Assembly: GCA_018831025.1 (NCBI GenBank)
Contig: JAHJRB010000032.1
Span: 1-11,982, forward strand
Length of the DNA stretch: 11,982 nucleotides
Source: Nanobdellota archaeon
GTDB taxonomy: Archaea > Nanobdellota > Nanobdellia > SCGC-AAA011-G17 > ARS1403
Direction of reading: 5' to 3'
The notes beneath the pieces were generated by a model, which saw only the letters and a list, made by a program, of their open reading frames with translations, ran no database searches and had not been told where the DNA came from. This document shows positions 5,992 through 11,982 of the stretch, one piece after another. Each line of letters opens with the position of its first letter. Positions within the stretch are counted from its first letter, which is position 1. The position numbers and the translations under genes were made by a program.

Positions 5992-7605
5992 ATGTTAAAA
6001 CTTTTTAAGTTAGCTTTAATTATAATTACTATATCAGTAGCTGGTTTTTTTGTTAGTCAGGTTAATGCTCAGACCGATACAGAAATTACTTTTGGTTCTG
6101 AAAGTCCTTTTAATAATGCTAGCACAAGCAAATTCTCTGTGGCCAAGCTTTCTTCAGATAAGTTTGTTGTTGCCTATCAGGATGGAGGAGAGGCTAACAA
6201 AGGAAATTTAGTCATTGGCCAGGTTTCGGGTCAGGCAATAACCTATGGTTCGGAGTACTCATTTAACAGCGGGGCAACCGATTATATTTCTCTTATTCCT
6301 ATTTCAGACACAAAGTTTGTAATTGCTTACCAGGACAGAGGTGATAATCATTATGGAACTATTGTGATTGGGGAGGTTGATGGAACAGTGGTCACTTTTG
6401 GTTCGGAATATATTTTTAATAATATGGCGACTGAATATGTTTCTTTAGATCTTGTTTCAGGCAATGAGTTTATTATTGCTTACAAAGATAAAAGGACAGG
6501 GACTAGTCAAGGCGTAGCTGTGGTTGGAGAGGTTAGTGGGACAGGGATAACTTTTGGATCGGAATATGTTTTTAATGGGTCTAATACCGGATATCTTGAT
6601 TTGGTTGTTTTGGCTTCAGATAAATTTGTAGTTGTTTATGAGGACCAGGGATATTCTAGTCATGGCCGGGCTGTTGTTGGACAGATAGACAACAAAATTC
6701 TTAGTTTTGGCAGCGAATATAGTTTTAATGGGGCTGCGACTAAATACATTTCAGCTGTAAAGCTGAGTAGTAATAAATTTGCTTTAGCTTATCGGGACGA
6801 AGGCGGCGGTCTTAATTATGGAATAATGCTTATTGGGACAGTCAGTGGTAATAGCACTAGCTTTGGTTCGGAATACGCTTTTAATCCGACTGCGACCAAG
6901 CATATTTCAGTAGATTCTTTTTCAGTAGATAAAATTGCGATTGCTTACCAAGATTCTGGCAGTTCAAATTATGGACGGGTTGTTGTGGCTAACATTGAGA
7001 GCAGCATAGCCACTCTTGGCTCTGAATATTCATTCAATCCAAGCAATACCGGAGATATTCATCTGACGGTTCTTTCAACCAGTGATTCAGTTGTTGTTTA
7101 TCAAGATAAGGGCGGTGTTCCAAATTACGGAACAGGTATTATTGGTAGTATTCCTGTTGTTGAACCTGAACCAGAACCTACTCCAATTCCAGAGCCTGAA
7201 CCAATTCCTGAACCTGAACCGGAAATAACAGATCTCAATGACGGTGATTTAATTCGTAATTCTAATGTTGAAGATATAACTAAGTTTGATATATATATTG
7301 TTAAAATAGTTGGTGACAAAAAGTTTAAAAGATTAATTCTTAGTCCTTCTGTTTTTGAAAGTTACGAACATCTTAACTGGGAAGATGTTAAAGATGTTGA
7401 CCAATTAACTATAAATGCTTATACTACTTCTGATTTAGTTAGAACTGACGGGGATGACAAAGTTTATCAATTATTTCCATCAGGAGATACAGGAACTAAA
7501 CAATGGTTGAATATTACAGCTCAGGAATTTATTGATCAGGGATATGACGAAGATTCTATTTATGAGATTAATGCTACTGACCGAGATGCTTATGAGGAAA
7601 ATTAA
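5992..7605 (+). CDS. Secreted seven-bladed beta-propeller protein with Pro-Glu stalk and shared module
   Basis: 537 residues from the ATG at 5992. An in-frame TTG at 5971 lies inside the palindromic repeat and would spoil the signal peptide, so it is rejected. Residues 1-25 are a signal peptide ending VNA before QTDTE. Residues 32-390 are seven repeats of 51-52 residues (starts near 32, 83, 134, 186, 237, 289, 340), each with (I/V)TFGSEYxFN, an FVVAYQD-like strand and a YGxxVIGxV strand: most likely a seven-bladed propeller. Residues 391-411 are a Pro-Glu stalk. Residues 418-537 are the shared module (GDLIRNSNVED, KFKRLILSPSVFESY, QWLNIT, IYEINATDRDAY). This copy lacks the DKNGNG loop and stops right after DAYEEN. 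Propellers of this kind usually bind ligands or proteins; no active site is evident. The last 14 nt overlap the radical SAM gene. Confidence 0.88.
   Translation: MLKLFKLALIIITISVAGFFVSQVNAQTDTEITFGSESPFNNASTSKFSVAKLSSDKFVVAYQDGGEANKGNLVIGQVSGQAITYGSEYSFNSGATDYISLIPISDTKFVIAYQDRGDNHYGTIVIGEVDGTVVTFGSEYIFNNMATEYVSLDLVSGNEFIIAYKDKRTGTSQGVAVVGEVSGTGITFGSEYVFNGSNTGYLDLVVLASDKFVVVYEDQGYSSHGRAVVGQIDNKILSFGSEYSFNGAATKYISAVKLSSNKFALAYRDEGGGLNYGIMLIGTVSGNSTSFGSEYAFNPTATKHISVDSFSVDKIAIAYQDSGSSNYGRVVVANIESSIATLGSEYSFNPSNTGDIHLTVLSTSDSVVVYQDKGGVPNYGTGIIGSIPVVEPEPEPTPIPEPEPIPEPEPEITDLNDGDLIRNSNVEDITKFDIYIVKIVGDKKFKRLILSPSVFESYEHLNWEDVKDVDQLTINAYTTSDLVRTDGDDKVYQLFPSGDTGTKQWLNITAQEFIDQGYDEDSIYEINATDRDAYEEN
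6085..7161 (+). repeat. Seven tandem ~153-bp coding repeats (propeller blades)
   Basis: Seven in-frame units starting at 6085, 6238, 6391, 6547, 6700, 6856 and 7009 (51 or 52 codons each). Every unit begins around a TTTGGTTCGGAATA-like stretch encoding FGSEY (FGSES in unit 1, LGSEY in unit 7). The DNA is diverged between units, so these are old protein repeats rather than recent slippage products. Confidence 0.9.
7162..7224 (+). repeat. Pro-Glu stalk repeat
   Basis: 21 codons alternating mainly between GAA/GAG and CCT/CCA/CCG, with two Ile and one Thr, giving a rigid acidic stalk between the propeller and the shared module. Degenerate CCTGAA units make it a possible length-variable site. Confidence 0.85.
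7243..7605 (+). repeat. Surface module copy 3 (C-terminal, short-loop form)
   Basis: Third copy of the module, with both halves (GDLIRNSN...VFESYEH...DVDQLT and SDLVRT...QWLNIT...IYEINATDRDAY). The DKNGNG loop of the other two copies is deleted (EHLNWEDV), and the C-terminal TTGAD tail is missing. Confidence 0.8.
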
Positions 7606-8989
7606 TAAAGTTGGTTTTATTTATTTAACTCCTACTTCTGGGGAGTTTCAAATAACCGATGATCTTGGTTATGATATTCAAAGAAGGCCTCAATTAGGAT
7701 TTCAATATCTTTGTTCAATCCTTAAGAAGAGGGGCATAGAAACAGATATTCTTGATCAGTCGGTTTCTTTTTTTAATTTCGATTGGTTATTAGAAAAAAT
7801 CAAAGAATACGATATGATTGGTTTTTACTGTTCTGATTGTCAAGAAGCGAAGGTTAAGACTTTTTGTAAAAGGATAAAGGAAAATCTTGATATCCCAATT
7901 TTAGTTGGCGGTCCTAGTACAATGAAGAATCCTAGTTTTTTAGATTATCAATGTGATATGGTTGTTCATGGAGAAGGAGAGATTACGATTCAGGAAATAG
8001 TTGATTATTATGAAGGAAGAAAGGAAATAGAGAAAATAAAGGGAATTTCCTATAAAAAAGATAATCAAATTATTACAGCTGATCCTCAGAAAATAATCGA
8101 AAATTTAGATGAGTTACCTTTTCCTGATAGGTCTAAGGTTGATATTAAGTATTATTACGATTATCTTTTATTTGGCATGAAAGTTCCTTATGTAACGATG
8201 ATTGCCTCTCGGGGTTGTGTTAATAGGTGTACTTATTGTACTTCGCCTAGAATATGGGGTCATCGCTACAGAAGGAGAGGTGTTGATAATGTTTTGGCTG
8301 AAGTAGATGAGGTAGTTGAGAAATACAATGTTAAATATATTTCTTTTCAAGATGATATGTTCGGTCTTACTAATGATTGGATTGAGGATTTTTGTAAGAA
8401 ATTAATTAAAAGACCTTATAAACTTAATTGGATGGTCATACTTCATCCTTTTAGTATGAGGAAAGATACAGAGAAGATATTAGGATTAATGAGAAAAGCT
8501 GGATGTAATACTCTTTCTTTCGGATTGCAATCTTCTCATCCGACAATACTAAAGAATATTAATCGACATCAGAGCGAGCCAGAACAATTAGAAAGAATTA
8601 TTAGTATTGCTAATAAACTCGGCTTTGTTACAGCTGTGGGCTATATTTTTGGATTACCAGGCGATACTAAAGAAACGATTGAGACAACAATTGATTATTC
8701 GTTAGATTGTGGTTCTCTATTAGCTAGTTATTATAAACTTTCTATTTTAAGAGGATCAGATATCGATCTTGATTATAAGGATAAAAAACTAACTAATTTA
8801 ACAGACGAAGAGATAATGGCTTTTGCTGTTAAAGCTACAAAGAAATTTTATTCTCGACCAAAGATAATTTTAAGAGCCGGTTATATTATAGCCAAAAATC
8901 CAAGGTGGTTTGTTAAGGTTTTAAGTAAAGGTCTTCCTTCAATTTTAGCTAGAATTGGATTTATTAGAACAAAAGAAAGAAGAAGTTGA
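7592..8989 (+). CDS. Radical SAM protein with B12-binding-like N-terminal domain
   Basis: 465 residues from the ATG at 7592 (MRKINKVGFIYLTP). The frame stays open to an ATG at 7532, but those 20 residues are read inside the propeller gene and precede the natural first strand. Residues ~1-150 look like the cobalamin-binding Rossmann domain of BchE-type enzymes (PQLGFQYLCSILKKRG, ILVGGPST, VVHGEGE), then the DELPFPDRS linker. The radical SAM core has CVNRCTYC, with C209, C213 and C216 placed to ligate a 4Fe-4S cluster; FQDDMF, FGLQSS and GYIFGLPGDT follow as later core strands. The N-domain lacks the DxHxxG cobalamin-ligating motif. Relatives act as methyltransferases, cyclases or other modifiers; the substrate cannot be read from the sequence. 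The start lies 14 nt before the upstream stop, so translational coupling is likely. Cytoplasmic. Confidence 0.9.
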   Translation: MRKINKVGFIYLTPTSGEFQITDDLGYDIQRRPQLGFQYLCSILKKRGIETDILDQSVSFFNFDWLLEKIKEYDMIGFYCSDCQEAKVKTFCKRIKENLDIPILVGGPSTMKNPSFLDYQCDMVVHGEGEITIQEIVDYYEGRKEIEKIKGISYKKDNQIITADPQKIIENLDELPFPDRSKVDIKYYYDYLLFGMKVPYVTMIASRGCVNRCTYCTSPRIWGHRYRRRGVDNVLAEVDEVVEKYNVKYISFQDDMFGLTNDWIEDFCKKLIKRPYKLNWMVILHPFSMRKDTEKILGLMRKAGCNTLSFGLQSSHPTILKNINRHQSEPEQLERIISIANKLGFVTAVGYIFGLPGDTKETIETTIDYSLDCGSLLASYYKLSILRGSDIDLDYKDKKLTNLTDEEIMAFAVKATKKFYSRPKIILRAGYIIAKNPRWFVKVLSKGLPSILARIGFIRTKERRS

Positions 8990-9014
8990 TTTTTTAATAA
9001 AAATAACTTAAAAT
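8986..9014 (+). promoter_or_regulatory. Promoter for the TPR/ligase pair, leaderless arrangement
   Basis: TTGATT (8986-8991), 17-nt spacer, TAAAAT (9009-9014), followed by six bases and then the ATG at 9021. Initiation 7 nt past the -10 would place +1 on the A of the start codon. The -35 overlaps the TGA of the radical SAM gene. The area is AT-rich, so chance matches are possible. Confidence 0.4.
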
Positions 9015-9020
9015 AACCAT

Positions 9021-9710
9021 ATGAATAAAAAAAGCATTATTTATATCGTTTTAGTTATTGTTATTGCTGGGACAGTCGGTTATTTTTATTTGTCTAATTA
9101 TTTTGATAGTGAAGAAGATGAGATAAATAAAATTTATATAGCAGCTGATTTTCCTAGTGCTTTAGAGAAAGTTGAACAAGGAAGAATGAGTCAGGAAATA
9201 TTAAATCTTTCTTTAGAGGACTTAAATAAGCAATACAGAAAATTACAAGAAGGTGATCATATTTACATTCGCTGGGTTAATGTTGGTATCTTGAAAAAAA
9301 GATTTGATGACTATCAAGGCGCAGAAAAAGCTTGGTTGAGAGCGACTGATTATGCTCCAGAACAAACATTGGCTATGGGCAATCTAGCTGATATGTATCT
9401 TTTTGATATGGGTCAATACGAAAAAGCCGAAGAGTACTATCAAAAGGTCTTAAGCATGAACACTAGTAATTATAATTATTATGTTGGCCTTGCTTCTTTG
9501 TATCGTTTTAATATGACAGAAAAAGCTCATTTAATAGAAGGAATTATGACGGAGGCAGCTGAAAAGAATCCAGCTGAAGCAGGCGCTTATTATCTCTATC
9601 TAGCTGGTTATTTTGCCAGAGAAGGTAATGATATTGATAAAGCAAAATATTATAGCGATAAAACCTTAGAATTAAATCCTGAATTAGAAGATCAGTTACC
9701 TAAGTTATGA
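9021..9710 (+). CDS. Membrane-anchored TPR protein
   Basis: 229 residues. One N-terminal transmembrane helix (residues ~5-27, SIIYIVLVIVIAGTVGYFYL) after MNKK implies a short cytoplasmic tail and an extracytoplasmic body; no signal-peptidase site is evident. After a charged linker (~28-78), four TPR-like helical hairpins begin near residues 80, 116, 150 and 187. Clear TPR signatures are GNLADMYLFDMGQYEKAEEYY, broken here as GNLADMYLF and YEKAEEYYQKVL, and the last unit DKAKYYSDKTLELNPE. TPR proteins are scaffolds; its ATGA overlap with the O-antigen-ligase-family gene suggests it works with that protein. No Shine-Dalgarno precedes the ATG. Partner and pathway are inferred from context only. 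Confidence 0.88.
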   Translation: MNKKSIIYIVLVIVIAGTVGYFYLSNYFDSEEDEINKIYIAADFPSALEKVEQGRMSQEILNLSLEDLNKQYRKLQEGDHIYIRWVNVGILKKRFDDYQGAEKAWLRATDYAPEQTLAMGNLADMYLFDMGQYEKAEEYYQKVLSMNTSNYNYYVGLASLYRFNMTEKAHLIEGIMTEAAEKNPAEAGAYYLYLAGYFAREGNDIDKAKYYSDKTLELNPELEDQLPKL

Positions 9711-11982
9711 ACCTAGAAAAAGTTTTAAAAGGAGTTATTTGGGTTGGTTTAGCTGGTGTCTGTTTTGTCCCCTTGATAGTTGCGAGTAGCTATTACTTTC
9801 CCTATATCGTTCCTAAAACATTAGCTTTTAGAGTTATTGTTGAGGCCATCTTTTTGGCCTTTTTAGGTTTGGCTGTTCTCAAAAAAGAATATCGACCAAA
9901 ATTTAATTTAATTTTAATTTTATTTTTTTCTTATTTAGTTATAATCTTTATTTCTTCGGCTCTGGCTGATTCTTTCTATTTTAGTTTTTGGAGTAATAAT
10001 GAACGAAGTGAGGGGCTTCTTTTAATGGTTCATCTTTTTCTTTTCTTAATAGTCTCGAGTAGTTTTTTAAAGCGTCTTAAGGATTGGTTGATGTTTTTTG
10101 AAGCTTCTTTTATAGGTGGCTTATTAGTTAGTTTTGTTGCTTTGGGTCAATACTTGAATTTGGGTTGGTTTTTAACATCAGCTGGTGGCGAAAGATTGGC
10201 TTCTACCATAGGCAATGCTGGATATGTGGCTGGTTATTTAATTTTTAATATTTTGTTTGGTATTATTTTATTTTCTTTTAGGAAAGGTAATAATCTTTCC
10301 TTTCTACGTGCCTATTATTTTTTAGGCATTCTTTTACAGATATTTGTTGTTTTTAATACCTTGACTCGAGGTGGTATTATTTCCTTATTTTTCTCTTTAT
10401 TTATTTTTGCCGCTTATTTAACTTTTTATCATTCAAGAAATAAAAAGATAATTAAGAATTCTGGCTTGGTTATTTTGTTGATCGCTATAGTTATTGTTAG
10501 TTTTTTGTTTATAGAAAGAGATTCTGATTGGATTGCGAATAATAATGCCTTAAGAAGAATTACTCATATTTCCTTGAGTGATACGACTTTCCAAAATCGT
10601 TTATTCACCTGGGGTTCTGCTATTCAGGGATTTAAAGAAAAGCCAATTTTAGGCTATGGTTACGAAAATTTTTATCAAGTTTTTGATAAATATTTTAATC
10701 CTAAGATTTATCGTCATTCTGGTTCAGTCGTTTGGTTCGATCGAGCTCATAACATGATTTTTGATAGATTGATTACTGGTGGTTTAGTTGGCTTATTATT
10801 GTATTTATCGGTTTTACTTGTTCCATTATATTATCTTTGGAAACACTTTATCAAGAATAAGGAGAGCAATAATTACTTAATGCCAGTTATTTTTTCTGTT
10901 GTGATGATGGCTTATTTAATCCAGAATTTACTTATTTTCGAGGCCTTGGTTACCTATATCCCTCTTTTTATTGTTATCGCTTTTCTTTCTCAATTTTGTC
11001 CTAATTATTTTGAGAATCTTTCTCAGTCAAAGGGTTTGTATTCAACTCTTCTAGCTATAGGTATTATCATTGCAATCCCCTTAACTTTTACATTCAATGT
11101 AAAACCTATTCTAGCTAACAAGGATTTTATTAAAGGATTAATCTATTCTCAGCAGAATGCACCAACTCAGGCCTATAATCAATTTATTAATGTTTTAGAG
11201 AGGGATACTTTGGGTAATCAAGAATACAGACAGCATTTTGGTGAATTTATTGCCACGACAATTAGTTTATCTAATAGTAAAACAGAAGAGAATTGGGAAA
11301 AAATAGCGGCTGAAAGAGGAGAACAGGAATTTGAAAAACAAATAGCTGAAAAACCATTAGCTGCTAGAAATTATTTAATGACTATGAGGTTTTTGCTTAA
11401 AACTTATCAATATGATATTAATCGTTTAAATAAGGCAATAGAATTAGGTCAACAAGTGGAAAAATTAAGTCCTAATCGTCCTCAGATATTTTATGAAGTT
11501 GGTTATAGCAAGTATTATCTAGGTAAATATTTTAAAGATATTGGACAAAGTGAAAAAGGAGAAAAACTTTTTGATGAAGCGATAGTTAGTATGCAAAAAT
11601 CAATTGATTTACAAGATCAAGTAAATGAATCATATATTAATATGGTCATGCTTCTTCTAGTTACTAATCGAAGTGATGGTATTCAGGATTACCTTGACAA
11701 AATGGATCAATTTGGTTTAAGCTATCGTAGCGAATCAAATTTAGAGCGGATGGCTAATTCAGCTGTTCAATCTAAAGAATATGAATGGACCAAAATATTT
11801 TATCAGGAATTAGTTGAAATCACTCTTGATAAGCCAAATTATTTAGTCAATTTATCTTTAGCTTATGCTTATTTAGGAGAGAACGAAAATGCGATTGAAA
11901 CAGCTAATCAAATAGGTTTGTTGGGTGATGAATATAAGATTCAGTCAGAAGCTTTTATCAAAGATGTTTTGAATGGAGTTTA
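9707..11982 (+). CDS. O-antigen ligase (Wzy/WaaL)-family membrane protein with C-terminal TPR region, runs to window edge
   Basis: I translated the frame from the ATG at 9707 and it is open for 758 codons to the last base. The window ends in TA of the next codon, so the stop is probably TAA or TAG just outside. Residues ~9-465 contain about 13 hydrophobic segments. Family marks include SFWSNNERSEGL (~93), RLASTIGNAGYVAGYL (~162), LTRGG (~219), then a long extracytoplasmic loop (~266-355) with PILGYGYENFY (~313) and RAHN (346-349, His348 a candidate catalytic residue), and QNLLIFE (~406). Residues ~470-758 are helical TPR-like repeats, e.g. KPNYLVNLSLAYAYLGENE at the end. Family members join undecaprenyl-linked glycans to lipid A or, in PglL/PilO-type enzymes, to Ser/Thr of proteins. 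ATGA overlap with the TPR gene indicates coupled translation. Ligase versus polymerase versus oligosaccharyltransferase cannot be decided here. Confidence 0.9.
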   Translation, partial: MNLEKVLKGVIWVGLAGVCFVPLIVASSYYFPYIVPKTLAFRVIVEAIFLAFLGLAVLKKEYRPKFNLILILFFSYLVIIFISSALADSFYFSFWSNNERSEGLLLMVHLFLFLIVSSSFLKRLKDWLMFFEASFIGGLLVSFVALGQYLNLGWFLTSAGGERLASTIGNAGYVAGYLIFNILFGIILFSFRKGNNLSFLRAYYFLGILLQIFVVFNTLTRGGIISLFFSLFIFAAYLTFYHSRNKKIIKNSGLVILLIAIVIVSFLFIERDSDWIANNNALRRITHISLSDTTFQNRLFTWGSAIQGFKEKPILGYGYENFYQVFDKYFNPKIYRHSGSVVWFDRAHNMIFDRLITGGLVGLLLYLSVLLVPLYYLWKHFIKNKESNNYLMPVIFSVVMMAYLIQNLLIFEALVTYIPLFIVIAFLSQFCPNYFENLSQSKGLYSTLLAIGIIIAIPLTFTFNVKPILANKDFIKGLIYSQQNAPTQAYNQFINVLERDTLGNQEYRQHFGEFIATTISLSNSKTEENWEKIAAERGEQEFEKQIAEKPLAARNYLMTMRFLLKTYQYDINRLNKAIELGQQVEKLSPNRPQIFYEVGYSKYYLGKYFKDIGQSEKGEKLFDEAIVSMQKSIDLQDQVNESYINMVMLLLVTNRSDGIQDYLDKMDQFGLSYRSESNLERMANSAVQSKEYEWTKIFYQELVEITLDKPNYLVNLSLAYAYLGENENAIETANQIGLLGDEYKIQSEAFIKDVLNGV

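Noticed and set aside
6085..7161. CRISPR-like regular spacing (~153 bp) of repeats
   Set aside because: The repeats are in-frame, diverged and protein-coding, with no identical 25-40-nt repeats or unique spacers.
7532..7591. Earlier ATG for the radical SAM gene
   Set aside because: The extra 20 residues are Met/Leu-rich out-of-frame reading of the propeller gene's conserved module and are not expected in the family; the ATG at 7592 is preferred.
8987..9710. Possible recoding of TGA as Gly (code 25, known in Gracilibacteria and SR1)
   Set aside because: TGA ends the radical SAM and TPR genes at natural C-termini, the latter in an ATGA overlap; no in-frame TGA occurs inside any long frame, and Gly is encoded by GGN throughout.

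Overview
The window looks like a stretch of a small-genome bacterium of the Candidate Phyla Radiation (Patescibacteria, perhaps Parcubacteria-like). This is an inference from style: AT-rich DNA, short intergenic gaps, almost no Shine-Dalgarno sequences, long Ser/Thr/Gly-rich secreted proteins of the kind common in that group, and an O-antigen-ligase-family protein with a TPR tail. No rRNA, tRNA or universal marker gene is present, so the placement is tentative. Every supported gene is on the + strand. TAA and TGA both act as stops, so the standard bacterial code fits.

Left half (1-7605) encodes four predicted exported proteins. (1) 2-3451 is the 3' part of a very large S-layer-like protein with about six beta-sandwich domains. 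It ends at a strong intrinsic terminator (3485-3514). (2) 3624-4346 is a 240-aa signal-peptide protein that resembles tail-fibre or autotransporter-passenger proteins. (3) 4423-5763 is a secreted multidomain protein, followed by a second terminator (5792-5822). (4) 5992-7605 is a secreted protein with seven 51-52-residue repeats, predicted to form a seven-bladed beta-propeller on a Pro-Glu stalk. Its promoter (5830-5858) is separated from the start codon by a 91-bp palindromic interspersed repeat (5892-5982). Proteins 1, 3 and 4 share a ~120-130-residue module, internal in protein 1 and C-terminal in 3 and 4. The module is itself a tandem duplication of a 'DLIR...Y...' half-unit. I infer that it attaches or assembles these proteins at the cell surface.

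Right half (7592-11982) is more AT-rich and encodes cellular enzymes and membrane proteins. A radical SAM protein with a B12-binding-like N-terminus (7592-8989) overlaps the propeller gene by 14 nt. A membrane-anchored TPR protein (9021-9710) follows, with a promoter placed so that its mRNA could be leaderless. It overlaps by ATGA with a large O-antigen-ligase-family polytopic membrane protein with a C-terminal TPR region (9707 to the window edge). That last frame is open to the final base and probably stops one base beyond it.

A plausible reading is a cell-surface locus: module-bearing surface proteins beside a glycan ligase or protein O-oligosaccharyltransferase candidate, its TPR partner, and a radical SAM enzyme of unknown substrate. 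The functional link between the two halves is inference from adjacency.
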